This document shows, one piece after another, positions 49,313 through 60,321 of a stretch of 64,000 nt of DNA; position 1 is the stretch's first letter, and the number at the start of each line of letters is the position of its first letter. A model generated the notes under the pieces. The model worked only from the letters and a program-made list of their open reading frames with translations. It ran no database searches and was not told the DNA's origin. The translations under genes and the position numbers were made by a program. The stretch comes from Gammaproteobacteria bacterium (GTDB lineage Bacteria > Pseudomonadota > Gammaproteobacteria > Enterobacterales > Alteromonadaceae), in assembly GCA_017302255.1 (NCBI GenBank), contig JAFLDV010000004.1, positions 1 to 64,000 on the forward strand. The letters are read 5' to 3'.

Positions 49313-50895
49313 TGTTAAGGGTTTTGTTTTGGATCCTCTTCATTTCGATTGGATCCATGCTGCCAGTTTTGGCGAATCAAATCCAAAGCGTTCGGATCTG
49401 GCCATCGCCAGATTCAACCCGAGTGGTTTTTGATCTAGCAAGCAAGCCTGAGTTTAGCTTGCAGCCCCGTAAAAACGATGAGTTATTGCTAATCATTGAC
49501 GATATTGAGTTCACGTCGCTTGGGCAAATGACTGGCGAGTCTGAATTAGTAAAATCGATCAAAATTAGACGCTTGAGTGACAAAAAAGTAGGTGTAGCCA
49601 TTAGCCTAGCCGGCACTTCCGCGGAAAAAGCCTTTTATTTAATGCCAACTGACCGCTATGGTCATCGGTTAGTAGTTGATTTGACCAACGCCACTAGACC
49701 AGATACCCAACCAGTTGAAGTTAAAACAATACCGAGAGAAGGCAGAGATATCATCATCGCTATCGATGCTGGCCATGGAGGTCACGATCCCGGCGCCGTT
49801 GGGCTTAAAGGAACTTACGAAAAGCATGTGACCATGGCGATTGCACAAAAGTTAAAGGCGCTGATTGATAAAGAGCCGGGCTTTCAAGCGCAGATGACTC
49901 GCAGCAGCGACTACTATATTTATCCGAGTAAACGTCCAGAGTTGGCCCGTAATAAAAAGGCTGATTTATTGGTTTCTATTCACGCGGATGCTGCAGAAAA
50001 TCGCAAAGCCAGTGGTGCCTCGGTCTGGATTTTATCCTTGCGTCGTGCGACTACTGAAGTGGGGCGAATGTTAGAGCAGACCGAACAGCATTCAGAGTTG
50101 CTCGGCGGAGTTGCTGAGGTTATCAAAGATTCCGATAGTGAAAGGTATTTCAACCAGACCGTATTAGATTTGCAGATGCAGCATTCCATGGGCACTGGAT
50201 TTGATGTCGCCAAAGCTGTGTTAGTAGAATTGGGACGAGTTACTAAGCTGCATAAAAAAGATCCACAATCTGCCAGTTTGGGCGTATTAAAAGCCCCAGA
50301 CATTCCGTCTATTTTGGTCGAGACCGGTTATATTTCGAACGTGTCTGAAGAGCAAAAACTAAAGTCGGCAGCCCATCAGCAAAAGTTAGCTAATGCGCTG
50401 TTTAAAGCTCTCAAAGGATACTTCCATCGCAATCCTCCAGCTGACAGCAAATTTGCTAAAGGCTCAAGAGCAGGTGCGCAGCCTAGGGTGACTACGCAAA
50501 CTAAGCGTGCTGAAGTAACACAAGCTGAACCTGAGCTCGCGATTGATGAGTTGCCAGAGCCAGAGATGAGCCCAGTATCCAAATCACAAGGGAGCAAGAC
50601 GCTCGCTAATGGGTTACCAAGCGGCTCACCTTCCGCGAGCCAATTGCCAACGGTTAAAGCGGATTCGATTGCTATTAAAGGACCGACTAAAACTCCTACG
50701 AAACCAGCAAAAACGGTGATTGCAGAAAGCAAAGCGAAGTCACAGAATGTCGTTTTGCATAAAGTGAAATCAGGCGATTCTTTATCGCGGTTGGCGAAAA
50801 AATATGGGGTGAGTATGGCGGAGCTACGTAGCTTTAATCGGTTAAAGTCTGACAACATCCAAATCGGTCAGACCTTAAAGATCCCGACCAAATGA
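49309..50895 (+). CDS. amiB: N-acetylmuramoyl-L-alanine amidase with AMIN and LysM domains
   Basis: 528 residues, exported. It cuts septal peptidoglycan to separate daughter cells. A signal peptide (to about residue 23) is followed by an AMIN domain (about 25-130), the amidase_3 domain (about 147-375) with zinc ligands His156 (DAGHGGHD), Glu171 and His225 (SIHADA) and catalytic Glu338 (VETGYIS), a Pro/Lys/Ser-rich linker (about 380-480), and one LysM domain at the end ([18 protein letters not shown]). The start overlaps tsaE by an ATGA, and the end overlaps mutL in the same way. Confidence 0.95.
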   Translation: MMLRVLFWILFISIGSMLPVLANQIQSVRIWPSPDSTRVVFDLASKPEFSLQPRKNDELLLIIDDIEFTSLGQMTGESELVKSIKIRRLSDKKVGVAISLAGTSAEKAFYLMPTDRYGHRLVVDLTNATRPDTQPVEVKTIPREGRDIIIAIDAGHGGHDPGAVGLKGTYEKHVTMAIAQKLKALIDKEPGFQAQMTRSSDYYIYPSKRPELARNKKADLLVSIHADAAENRKASGASVWILSLRRATTEVGRMLEQTEQHSELLGGVAEVIKDSDSERYFNQTVLDLQMQHSMGTGFDVAKAVLVELGRVTKLHKKDPQSASLGVLKAPDIPSILVETGYISNVSEEQKLKSAAHQQKLANALFKALKGYFHRNPPADSKFAKGSRAGAQPRVTTQTKRAEVTQAEPELAIDELPEPEMSPVSKSQGSKTLANGLPSGSPSASQLPTVKADSIAIKGPTKTPTKPAKTVIAESKAKSQNVVLHKVKSGDSLSRLAKKYGVSMAELRSFNRLKSDNIQIGQTLKIPTK

Positions 50896-52712
50896 CTATC
50901 CGCATTTTATCGCCGCAACTTGCCAACCAAATTGCGGCAGGCGAGGTCGTAGAACGGCCAGCCTCTGTGGTGAAAGAGCTAGTAGAAAACAGTCTTGATG
51001 CTGGTGCGACAGCTATCACCATCGACATTGAAAAAGGTGGCAGCAAGCTCATCCGAATTCGTGATAATGGCTGTGGTATAAGTAAAGATGAACTTGAGTT
51101 GGCATTAAGTCGGCATGCCACCAGTAAAATCCATCAACTTGAGGATTTGGAGCAAATTCTGTCGCTCGGATTTCGCGGCGAGGCGCTAGCCAGCATTAGC
51201 TCTGTTTCAAGGTTAACACTGACCTCCAAACCAGCTACGCAAGAATCGGCGTGGCAGGCAATAGCCGAAGGTCGGGATATGCAAGTGACCATTAAACCAG
51301 CTGCGCATCCCAATGGCACTAGTATTGATGTAGTCGATTTGTTTTTTAACACTCCTGCACGTCGTCGCTTTTTACGCAGTGAAAAAACTGAGTTTGCGCA
51401 TATTGATGAGCTAATCAAACGGTTAGCGCTTAGTCGCTTTGATGTGCAATGGACACTGACCCATAACGGTCAAGCCGTTCGCCAATTAAAAGCGGCACAG
51501 GATCAAAATACTAAAGAAAAGCGTCTGCTTGCGCTTTGTGGCCGGCAATTCATGGCCAATGCGGTGTTTGTTGAAAGTAGCTATGACGACATGCATTTAT
51601 CCGGCTGGGTGATGGCAGGTCACGCTTGCCAAGCGCAAAGTCCGGCCCAATATTGCTATGTCAACGGTCGAATGATGCGAGACAAGTTGCTAAACCACGC
51701 GATCCGGCAAGCCTATGGCGAAGCATTTCCGTTGTCGTTACAACCGGCTTTTGTGCTCTACCTCGACATTAATCCGCGGCAGGTTGACGTCAATGTTCAT
51801 CCTGCAAAGCACGAAGTTCGCTTTCATCAGGCGCGCTTAGTCCATGATTTTGTAGTGAGCGTGCTTGCGCAAGCATTGGCTCAGACTCTAGGTTTCAGCC
51901 AAACAACTTTGGACGAACCAAGCTATACGCCAAGCAGTATTGAATCAGGAACCTCGGTGTTGACTGTAAATGATCAACCGGAGACTCCAAAGGAATGGCG
52001 CAGTGCTGGCACCAGCTCTAGTTATCAGGGATATCGGCCAACTAATGCATCTAGCCAAAGTTATGCATGGCCAGCGCTTTATGCACGCTCAGATTTGCCG
52101 ACTGAACCATCAGCTGCTTCGCCATCAGCTGCTTCGCCGTCTGCAGCTTCGCTGTCTGAAGTCGGGTCACCAGTGGTTAGCGAAGTTCGGCAATTAGCTC
52201 CGGAAGCGCTAATGCCTATAGCTAGTGGCTTGCAGTGGCTCGATAATTTAACCGCAGTGATGGTAGAACAAGAGACGCTGTGGTTGATTGATATAGCTGC
52301 AAGTGTCAGCAAAGCATGGGCGAATAACCCTTTAGCAAGCAGCGCATTGTTATTGCCGTTACGTCTGCCATTACAACCAAAAGAGCAAGCGTTGTTGTTG
52401 GACAAAGCAGAGCTGCTTGCGCTATCGGGTTTTGATTTTTTGGTTAAAAACCAAGTGCTTATTGTTCGCGCGCTGCCATCGCCTTTGTTATCAAGCCCTG
52501 TTAGCCAATGGTTACCATTATGGTGGGAGACTTGGCAGCCATCGATGTCAGCCTCCGCAATGTTAGCAGCTTTGCTAGAATTAGGGCTTCGTGAAGGCTG
52601 GCTAATCGGCGCGCAATTGGTTCCGCTCTTTGCGTCAACCTTGCCAGATGCATGGCAAAAGGTCGCGGTTGATTGGCGTAGCATCATGCAACAAAGGGGA
52701 ACTCATGACTAA
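50892..52712 (+). CDS. mutL: DNA mismatch repair protein MutL
   Basis: 606 residues. It couples MutS mismatch recognition to MutH and helicase action. The N-terminal GHKL ATPase has motifs [23 protein letters not shown] and [11 protein letters not shown]. The C-terminal dimerisation domain (about 430-606) lacks the DQHA-type endonuclease motif, as in MutH-containing bacteria. The linker contains three copies of a Ser/Pro/Ala repeat encoded by 15-base units (52107-52151). Start and stop overlap amiB and miaA. Confidence 0.97.
   Translation: MTIRILSPQLANQIAAGEVVERPASVVKELVENSLDAGATAITIDIEKGGSKLIRIRDNGCGISKDELELALSRHATSKIHQLEDLEQILSLGFRGEALASISSVSRLTLTSKPATQESAWQAIAEGRDMQVTIKPAAHPNGTSIDVVDLFFNTPARRRFLRSEKTEFAHIDELIKRLALSRFDVQWTLTHNGQAVRQLKAAQDQNTKEKRLLALCGRQFMANAVFVESSYDDMHLSGWVMAGHACQAQSPAQYCYVNGRMMRDKLLNHAIRQAYGEAFPLSLQPAFVLYLDINPRQVDVNVHPAKHEVRFHQARLVHDFVVSVLAQALAQTLGFSQTTLDEPSYTPSSIESGTSVLTVNDQPETPKEWRSAGTSSSYQGYRPTNASSQSYAWPALYARSDLPTEPSAASPSAASPSAASLSEVGSPVVSEVRQLAPEALMPIASGLQWLDNLTAVMVEQETLWLIDIAASVSKAWANNPLASSALLLPLRLPLQPKEQALLLDKAELLALSGFDFLVKNQVLIVRALPSPLLSSPVSQWLPLWWETWQPSMSASAMLAALLELGLREGWLIGAQLVPLFASTLPDAWQKVAVDWRSIMQQRGTHD
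52107..52151 (+). repeat. Three 15-bp tandem repeats in mutL linker
   Basis: CCATCAGCTGCTTCG occurs twice exactly (52107-52121, 52122-52136), then once with three changes (52137-52151). It encodes PSAAS three times. Copy-number change would stay in frame. Confidence 0.9.
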
Positions 52713-53628
52713 AGCTCCGGTAATTTGCCTCATGGGGCCTACGGCCTCGGGTAAAACAGCATTGGCGATAGAGTTAGTGCAACACGCGAATGCTGAAATA
52801 ATCAGTGTTGATAGTGCTTTAGTTTATCGTGGCATGGATATCGGCACCGCCAAGCCTACTCAGGCAGAGCTTGCGATTGCTCCACATCATTTGATCGATA
52901 TTTTAGACCCGGCCGTAGCTTATTCAGCTGCCGATTTTCGCCAAGATGCTTTGGCATTAATCGCAGATATTCATAGTCGAGGTAAAATTCCACTGCTTGT
53001 CGGTGGAACTATGTTATATTTCAAAGCCTTAATTGATGGGATTTCCGAACTGCCAGAGGCAGACCCAGTGATTCGAGCCGCGATTGAAGCCCAAGCCGCA
53101 CAATTTGGATGGGAAACACTTCATCGCGAGTTGGCTAGTTATGATCCAGTTTCTGCGGCGAGGATCCACCCGAATGATCCACAACGTATAAATCGTGCAG
53201 TAGAGGTGTATAGGTTAACTGGTCGCAGTATGACAGAGTTAACTCAAGATAAAGGGGAACCTTTTCCATACCACGCTTGTCAATTTGCCATTGCGCCAAC
53301 TGAACGAGCAGTATTGCATGAACGGATCGCTCTAAGGTTCCAGCAGATGCTCGCACAAGGGTTTGAAGAAGAGGTTAGGTTATTAAAGCAACGTCCTGAT
53401 TTGCATGCAGACTTACCTTCGGTGCGTTGTGTTGGTTATCGGCAAATGTGGGATCATCTGGACGGGCTAGTGAGTTATGACGAGATGGTGTATCGTGGTA
53501 TTGCCGCAACACGCCAATTGGCTAAACGACAATTGACTTGGCTACGCAGTTGGCAGGACTTGACCTGGCTGAAAAGTGAAGGAAGTGTCAAAGAAAACTT
53601 GCAAGCTGTTTTATCTTCGCTACGCTAA
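52705..53628 (+). CDS. miaA: tRNA dimethylallyltransferase
   Basis: 307 residues. It adds the isopentenyl group to adenosine 37 of tRNAs that read UNN codons. The P-loop is [11 protein letters not shown] (about residues 9-19), and [17 protein letters not shown] (about 35-51) and [12 protein letters not shown] (about 96-107) are family motifs. I chose the ATG at 52705, which overlaps the mutL stop by eight bases and has AAGGGGA upstream. It precedes hfq, with a promoter region between. Confidence 0.96.
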   Translation: MTKAPVICLMGPTASGKTALAIELVQHANAEIISVDSALVYRGMDIGTAKPTQAELAIAPHHLIDILDPAVAYSAADFRQDALALIADIHSRGKIPLLVGGTMLYFKALIDGISELPEADPVIRAAIEAQAAQFGWETLHRELASYDPVSAARIHPNDPQRINRAVEVYRLTGRSMTELTQDKGEPFPYHACQFAIAPTERAVLHERIALRFQQMLAQGFEEEVRLLKQRPDLHADLPSVRCVGYRQMWDHLDGLVSYDEMVYRGIAATRQLAKRQLTWLRSWQDLTWLKSEGSVKENLQAVLSSLR

Positions 53629-53659
53629 GTGTGTGAAGAAAAAAATCGTTATTTAACGA

Positions 53660-53685
53660 CTTGAAAATAATAATATAATCCATAT
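53660..53685 (+). promoter_or_regulatory. Promoter of hfq, sigma-70 with a possible sigma-32 overlap
   Basis: A perfect -10 TATAAT (53674-53679) lies in an A/T-rich tract. CTTGAAA (53660-53666) and ATCCATAT (53678-53685) also resemble RpoH elements, though the 11-base gap is shorter than usual. In E. coli this gene region is known to have clustered heat-shock promoters. Confidence 0.5.
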
Positions 53686-53721
53686 ATCAAGAATCAGAAC
53701 TAAGAAAAAGGAAAGCGGCAC

Positions 53722-53979
53722 ATGGCAAAGGGCCAATCTTTACAAGACCCATTTTTAAACACCTTACGGCGGGAACGTATTCCAGTTTCCATTTATCTGG
53801 TGAATGGGATCAAATTACAAGGTCAAATCGAGTCTTTTGACCAATTCGTGATTTTGTTGAAAAACACAGTCAGTCAGATGGTTTACAAACATGCCATCTC
53901 TACAGTCGTGCCAGCACGTGCAGTAAATACTATGGCTAGCCATGGTGGTACTGGCTCTGACATGGATGAAATGGAATAG
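53722..53979 (+). CDS. hfq: RNA chaperone Hfq
   Basis: 85 residues. A hexameric Sm-like protein that pairs small RNAs with mRNAs. The Sm1 and Sm2 motifs are intact: [20 protein letters not shown] and [13 protein letters not shown]. The C-terminal tail is short (about 18 residues) and acidic, shorter than the E. coli tail. GGAAAGC precedes the ATG. It lies 20 bases before hflX. Confidence 0.98.
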   Translation: MAKGQSLQDPFLNTLRRERIPVSIYLVNGIKLQGQIESFDQFVILLKNTVSQMVYKHAISTVVPARAVNTMASHGGTGSDMDEME

Positions 53980-53999
53980 CCGAAAAAGGATTAAATCGC

Positions 54000-55283
54000 T
54001 TGTTTGAGCGCGATACTATGGCTGAGCAGGCGATCCTTGTGCATATCTATTTTCCACAAGAGAGCGCTTGCGAAGATTTGCAAGAACTGCAGATGTTAGT
54101 TTCATCTGCAGGTGTACTCTCTGTGTCTGTGATTACTGCTTCGCGCAGTGCAGCTGATGCTCGATATTTTGTCGGTAGTGGTAAAGCGCAAGAAATTGCG
54201 CAGGCTGTTGCTGAGCTGCAAGCTGATGTGGTTATCTTCAACCATAGCCTTTCTCCTGCCCAAACTCGAAATTTGGAACGATTGTTTCAATGTCGAGTTA
54301 TTGATCGAACTACTTTAATCCTTGATATTTTTGCGCAGCGCGCTCGTAGTTACGAAGGTAAACTACAAGTCGAATTAGCGCAGCTCAAGCATATGTCATC
54401 GCGGCTAATTCGTGGTTTTGACAATGAGCGGCAAAAAGGTGGTATCGGCTTACGTGGTCCGGGCGAAACTCAACTTGAAACTGATCGCCGTTTGCTGCGC
54501 GATCGTATTTCAGCATTATTACAACGATTAGATAAAGTCGGGCGACAACGAGAAACTGGGCGAAAGGCGCGGCAACGAGCTGAAATTCCAGTGGTTTCTT
54601 TGGTTGGTTACACCAATGCCGGCAAATCTACATTGTTTAATCGGTTGACGAGTTCAGAGGTATACGCCGCGGATCAATTGTTCGCAACGCTAGATCCGAC
54701 GCTAAGACAGGTGCGATTCGCTGAATTTGGTCAGTTAATTTTCGCTGATACAGTTGGTTTTATTCGTCATCTCCCCCATGATCTGGTGGCGGCCTTTAAA
54801 TCAACATTGCAGGAAAGTCGCGAAGCAGATCTTCAATTGCATGTAATTGATGTTGCGGATCCGCGGATGGACGACAATATCGCGCAAGTACAACATGTCT
54901 TGCACGAAATAGAAGCAGATGAGCTATTGCAGCTAAAAGTATTTAATAAGATAGATGCGGTTAATCAGCAACCCAGAGTTGAATATAACGACGAAGGTAT
55001 GCCGATTGCTGTATATATTTCAGCCCGTGATGGTGTCGGGCTAGAATTGCTGAATCAAGCGATTATTCGTTTGTTATCAGATAGTTTTATGCAAGTGCGT
55101 TTATCGTTGCCGCCGACAGAGGGGCAATGGCGGGCGCGCTTTCATGAAGCGGGTTGTATTCAACAGGAGAGCTTTGATGAACAAGGCCATAGTCTGTTGA
55201 GGATCGCTTTGCCGAGGGCACAGTGGGACAAACTGCTCAAACTCAGTGATGGCGTGTTAAATCGTTATATTATCGAGCTTTGA
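54000..55283 (+). CDS. hflX: Ribosome-splitting GTPase HflX
   Basis: 427 residues. It rescues stalled ribosomes. The N-terminal domain with YFVGSGKAQEIA and DRTTLILDIFAQRA is followed by the glycine-rich loop GGIGLRGPGETQLETDRR, then the GTPase domain with GYTNAGKSTLF (G1), DTVGFI (G3) and NKID (G4). The start appears to be TTG at 54000, nine bases after AAGGA, because MFERDTMAEQAILVHIYF aligns with the family start. The ATG six codons later has no ribosome site. Confidence 0.95.
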   Translation: MFERDTMAEQAILVHIYFPQESACEDLQELQMLVSSAGVLSVSVITASRSAADARYFVGSGKAQEIAQAVAELQADVVIFNHSLSPAQTRNLERLFQCRVIDRTTLILDIFAQRARSYEGKLQVELAQLKHMSSRLIRGFDNERQKGGIGLRGPGETQLETDRRLLRDRISALLQRLDKVGRQRETGRKARQRAEIPVVSLVGYTNAGKSTLFNRLTSSEVYAADQLFATLDPTLRQVRFAEFGQLIFADTVGFIRHLPHDLVAAFKSTLQESREADLQLHVIDVADPRMDDNIAQVQHVLHEIEADELLQLKVFNKIDAVNQQPRVEYNDEGMPIAVYISARDGVGLELLNQAIIRLLSDSFMQVRLSLPPTEGQWRARFHEAGCIQQESFDEQGHSLLRIALPRAQWDKLLKLSDGVLNRYIIEL

Positions 55284-55331
55284 GATTTTGATACATTAAC
55301 CTTAACTCTTACAGTAATAACGGAGTGAAGT

Positions 55332-56483
55332 ATGGCTTGGAATGAGCCGGGCAATAACGGCAAGAATAATGACCCTTGGAAACAAGGTGGTCGTAATCAG
55401 GGCCCGCCCGATTTAGATGAAGTGCTACGGAATTTGAGCAAAAAACTCGGTGGTATCTTTGGTGGCAACAATAATAGCAGTCCAAGCGAAAGCAATGGCG
55501 GCGCAGCGGGCTTAGTGTTTGTCCTGCTTGCTCTTGCATTGGTGTGGGCTGGTTCTGGTATTTACACTATCAAAGAATCTGAGCGAGCCTTAGTGCTGCG
55601 CTTAGGCCAATATAGCCACGAAGAAATGCCTGGCTTACGTTGGAAACCAACCTTTATTGATGAAGTCATTAAAGTTGATGTCAGCTCTGTAGAAACGTTA
55701 AAAACTGACGGCTTCATGCTGACTCAAGACCAAAACTTGGTGCGAGTAACTTTTGAAGTGCAATACCGTATTGCCGATCCTCGTTTGTACAAGTTTTCTG
55801 TGACTGATGCCGACAATAGTTTGCGTCAAGCCACCGATGCTGCACTGCGTTATGTAGTTGGCCACTCTTTAATGGATGATGTGCTAACCAAAGGTCGTGA
55901 GTTAGTTCGTCAAAACACTCGAGTTGAGCTGGAAAATATCATCAAGCCATACAACTTGGGTTTGCAAATCGTTGATGTGAACTTCCGTGACGCGCGTCCG
56001 CCAGAAGAAGTGAAAGATTCATTTGACGATGCCATCGCTGCGCAAGAAGACGAACAACGCTATATCCAAGAAGCGCAGGCTTATGCTCGTGCTAAAGAGC
56101 CTGAAGCTCGTGGTCGCGTCAACCGCGTCATGCAAGAAGCTGAAGCTTACAAACAACAGTCGCAATTAAAAGCGCAAGGTGAAGTTGCTCGTTTCGAAAA
56201 ACTGTTACCTGAATACATCGCTTCACCGCAAGTTACGCGGGAACGCTTGTATTTAGAAACCATGGAACAGGTATACGGCAATACTTCGAAAGTGTTAGTT
56301 GATGTGAAAAATGGCAATAACATGATGTATTTGCCTTTGGATAAAATGATGAATCAAAGCGGAAGCGCAGCTAGCGCGTCGCAAACGTCTGCTGAACCTC
56401 GCATGGTATTACCAGAGAGTCAGACTGACGTGCGTTCGTCATCGCCAAGACCGGACAGTGGCCGTGGTGGGAGGGGGAACTAA
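55332..56483 (+). CDS. hflK: FtsH protease regulator HflK
   Basis: 383 residues. It forms a membrane complex with HflC that controls FtsH. The Gly/Asn-rich N-terminus (NEPGNNGKNNDPWKQGG) is typical, followed by one membrane segment (about 58-76), an SPFH domain (about 77-270), and a helical tail rich in Ala, Glu and Arg. Its stop codon TAA shares one base with the hflC ATG. AACGGAG lies upstream of its ATG. Confidence 0.96.
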   Translation: MAWNEPGNNGKNNDPWKQGGRNQGPPDLDEVLRNLSKKLGGIFGGNNNSSPSESNGGAAGLVFVLLALALVWAGSGIYTIKESERALVLRLGQYSHEEMPGLRWKPTFIDEVIKVDVSSVETLKTDGFMLTQDQNLVRVTFEVQYRIADPRLYKFSVTDADNSLRQATDAALRYVVGHSLMDDVLTKGRELVRQNTRVELENIIKPYNLGLQIVDVNFRDARPPEEVKDSFDDAIAAQEDEQRYIQEAQAYARAKEPEARGRVNRVMQEAEAYKQQSQLKAQGEVARFEKLLPEYIASPQVTRERLYLETMEQVYGNTSKVLVDVKNGNNMMYLPLDKMMNQSGSAASASQTSAEPRMVLPESQTDVRSSSPRPDSGRGGRGN

Positions 56484-57364
56484 TGCGTAATTTATTGTTA
56501 GTACTAATTGTTTTATCAGCAATCATTGGTGTGTCATCGGTGTTTGTAGTGCAAGAAGGCCAGCGTGGCATTCTGTTCACTTTCAGTAAAATCCAGCGTG
56601 ACGCTGCTGGTGGCGTTGTCGTCTTTGAACCAGGCATGCATTTCAAGGTTCCGTTTGTTGAATCGGTAAGAATGTTGGATGCTCGGGTGCAAACCCTAGA
56701 CGAACCGACTGCAGATCGTTTTGTAACGGCAGAAAAGAAAGACTTGTTGGTTGATAGCTATGTGAAATGGCGTATCAAAGATTTCGGGAAGTATTTCTTA
56801 GCAACTACGGCAAACACCGCAAGAGCTGAGACATTGTTAAAGCAATATATTAACAATGGTTTACGTACTGAGTTCGGTACACGCACGATTTCACAGATTG
56901 TTTCAGGTGAACGCACCGAATTAATGTCACAAGCATTGAAACAAGCCGGTAAATCTTCTGAAGAAATTGGTGTAGAAATCCTTGACGTTCGCGTGAAGAA
57001 AATCAACTTACCTGATGAAATCAGTGCGAATATTTTCCAACGGATGCGTGCAGAACGTACTGCCGTAGCGAAAGAGCACCGTGCTCGTGGTATGGAGAAA
57101 TCTGAGATTATCCGTGCAGACGTCGACGCTAAAGTTACAGTTATGGTTGCTGAAGCAGAACGTAATTCACGGACAACTCGCGGTGAAGGTGATGCATTAG
57201 CGGCAAAAGTGTATGCGGAAGCTTACAACAAGAATGCTGAATTCTTTAGCTTTGTTAGAAGCTTAGAAGCCTACAACAGAAGCTTTAACAGCAAGTCTGA
57301 TATCTTGGTAGTGCAGCCTGATAGCGAATTCTTCCAGTATATGAAAGCGCCAATTAAACGTTAA
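56483..57364 (+). CDS. hflC: FtsH protease regulator HflC
   Basis: 293 residues, partner of HflK. One membrane segment at residues 3-20 (LLLVLIVLSAIIGVSSVFV) and an SPFH domain with VQEGQRGILFTF and MHFKVPFVESV. The helical region EIIRADVDAKVTVMVAEAE lies near 210. It ends the hfq-hflX-hflK-hflC run, closed by the terminator at 57379-57402. Confidence 0.96.
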   Translation: MRNLLLVLIVLSAIIGVSSVFVVQEGQRGILFTFSKIQRDAAGGVVVFEPGMHFKVPFVESVRMLDARVQTLDEPTADRFVTAEKKDLLVDSYVKWRIKDFGKYFLATTANTARAETLLKQYINNGLRTEFGTRTISQIVSGERTELMSQALKQAGKSSEEIGVEILDVRVKKINLPDEISANIFQRMRAERTAVAKEHRARGMEKSEIIRADVDAKVTVMVAEAERNSRTTRGEGDALAAKVYAEAYNKNAEFFSFVRSLEAYNRSFNSKSDILVVQPDSEFFQYMKAPIKR

Positions 57365-57378
57365 TATTGGTGTATATA

Positions 57379-57402
57379 AAAAAGGCCCTGCGGGGCCTTT
57401 TT
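57379..57402 (+). terminator. Terminator after hflC
   Basis: AAAAAGGCCC-TGCG-GGGCCTTTTT. Confidence 0.93.
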
Positions 57403-57410
57403 GCTATCCA

Positions 57411-57440
57411 TAGGTTTTCATTTTTTAGGTTTTCATTTTT
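57411..57440. repeat. Perfect 15-bp tandem duplication
   Basis: TAGGTTTTCATTTTT occurs twice without a gap, between the hflC terminator and the next start codon. It may lie in that gene's promoter or leader. Confidence 0.85.
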
Positions 57441-57466
57441 AGCGAAGCAAATAAGAGTGGGTATCC

Positions 57467-58633
57467 ATGAGTTTTAAGCAGTTTTATCGAGGTTTCCTCG
57501 CGGCAAATCCTAATGTGCAGCATTACGCCTGTCATTCACACCACTATTGGCCAGATGTCACCCGCGACGCTGTTTTGCGTTACTGGGATGATTCCGCGCG
57601 GTTGGTTGATGACAAGTGGGAGCATATTTTGGGCTTGGAAGTGCCTGCGGTACAGCAGCTTATTGCCAATGAGCTCAAGCTTAAAAATCCGGCTCAACTG
57701 GTTTTTGCAAGCAATACCCACGAGTTGTTATTTCGGTTGCTTACCGCTTTTTCATGGAACAATGGCTTAAAAGTACTGACGACGGACAGCGAATTTCACA
57801 GTTTTAGTCGTCAGATCGCTCGGTTGGGTGAAGAGTCGAATATCGAAGTGGTGCGAGTTGCCACCGAACCTTTTGCGAACTTTCCTGAACGATTTGTCGA
57901 AGCAGCTGCCGCCCTGCAGCCGGATTTAGTCTTTGTCAGTCACGTATTTTTCAATTCAGGTGTAGCCGTACCTGATTTAACAAGCTTGGTTAATACGGTT
58001 GCCGAAGCTTGTAAAGCAACAATAGCGGTTGATGGATACCATGGTTTTATGGCTATTCCAACTGACCTGTCGAGCCTTGAGGGCCGCATTTTTTATCTTG
58101 CAGGTTCTTATAAATATGCGCAGGGCGGAGAGGGCTGCTGCTTTATGCTAGTGCCGGAGCACAACAACTTCCGACCAATTTACACCGGTTGGTTTGCCGA
58201 GTTCGGTGCTTTGTCGGCAGCGAAATCTGGCGCAGTCCAATACAGCAAAGATGGTTATCAGTTTGCCGGTGCCACTATGGACTTTACTGCGTTATATCGA
58301 CTGCGGGCAGTGCTGGATCTCTATCAACAAGAGCAAATCAGTACAGCACAGGTGCATCAACATGTGCAAAGCTTGCAACAACATTTTTTGCAAAGTCTGG
58401 ATGAAATCGCTCACCCATGGTTGAATCGACAGAGTTTGCTGCAGAACTTTCAAGCTGACCACGGCCACTTTCTAACATTTCGTGGTCCATCTGCAGAGGC
58501 TGTCGCTGCATTAAGTCAGTTTTTGGCCACACATCAAATTAAAACTGATTATCGCGGTGATCGGTTGCGCTTTGGATTCGCGATTTATCATGATATTGAC
58601 GATATTAAGCTCGCTGCATTAAAAGAGGCTTGA
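57467..58633 (+). CDS. Class V aminotransferase-fold PLP enzyme, kynureninase-like
   Basis: 388 residues. PLP-dependent fold type I: VDGYHGFMAIP holds the cofactor-binding Asp189 and His192, and Lys216 in LAGSYKYAQGGEG is the probable Schiff-base lysine. The order and the N-terminal YACHSHHYWPDVTRDAV resemble kynureninase and cysteine desulfurase relatives, but the exact substrate cannot be told. No tryptophan-degradation gene is nearby. A GAGTGGG upstream of the ATG is a fair ribosome site. It sits between hflC and purA, where E. coli has yjeT, and has terminators on both sides. Confidence 0.82.
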   Translation: MSFKQFYRGFLAANPNVQHYACHSHHYWPDVTRDAVLRYWDDSARLVDDKWEHILGLEVPAVQQLIANELKLKNPAQLVFASNTHELLFRLLTAFSWNNGLKVLTTDSEFHSFSRQIARLGEESNIEVVRVATEPFANFPERFVEAAAALQPDLVFVSHVFFNSGVAVPDLTSLVNTVAEACKATIAVDGYHGFMAIPTDLSSLEGRIFYLAGSYKYAQGGEGCCFMLVPEHNNFRPIYTGWFAEFGALSAAKSGAVQYSKDGYQFAGATMDFTALYRLRAVLDLYQQEQISTAQVHQHVQSLQQHFLQSLDEIAHPWLNRQSLLQNFQADHGHFLTFRGPSAEAVAALSQFLATHQIKTDYRGDRLRFGFAIYHDIDDIKLAALKEA

Positions 58634-58758
58634 GAATAAAGACAATTTTGTCAGAAAGCAGATCCTCACAACTCAGCGAGTCGACTGTGTTGTTGCGGTT
58701 TCTTGCTAGAAATCCAGACGTCTTTTATAGTTTTTTCAGATGAATTATCAATAAATTC

Positions 58759-58789
58759 AACCAGCTGTGATTTAAGCTGGTTTTTTTTT
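58759..58789 (+). terminator. Terminator of the class V aminotransferase gene
   Basis: AACCAGCT / AGCTGGTT with an 8-base loop, then a T9 tract. Confidence 0.88.
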
Positions 58790-58799
58790 GCCCCGAACG

Positions 58800-60157
<1,358 letters not shown>

Positions 60158-60187
60158 TTTGCTGATAACAAGCATTTATTGAATTCG

Positions 60188-60218
60188 AAAAACGCTGCTT
60201 ATGCAGCGTTTTTTTTTG
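60188..60218 (+). terminator. Terminator of purA
   Basis: AAAAACGCTGC-TTAT-GCAGCGTTTTTTTTT, perfect stem and long T-run. Confidence 0.93.
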
Positions 60219-60248
60219 CCAATTTTGGCGTATGAACAGCGATGACCA

Positions 60249-60275
60249 TAAATTTCCAACCAAGCTGGCCTAATT
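60249..60275 (+). promoter_or_regulatory. Possible sigma-28 (FliA) promoter of motX
   Basis: TAAATTTC (60249-60256), exactly 11 bases, GCCTAATT (60268-60275). The TAAA and GCC cores fit the flagellar sigma pattern TAAAGTTT-N11-GCCGATAA; the outer positions fit partly. The leader to the motX GTG is about 45 bases. Confidence 0.5.
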
Positions 60276-60321
60276 TTTGTATTATAAATTTGCAGGCGAA
60301 TTGGCTGGATGGGAGACTGAA

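Noticed and set aside
48842..57364. The tsaE-to-hflC cluster as a novel system
   Set aside because: Gene content and order are those of the well-known enterobacterial amiB-mutL-miaA-hfq-hfl superoperon.
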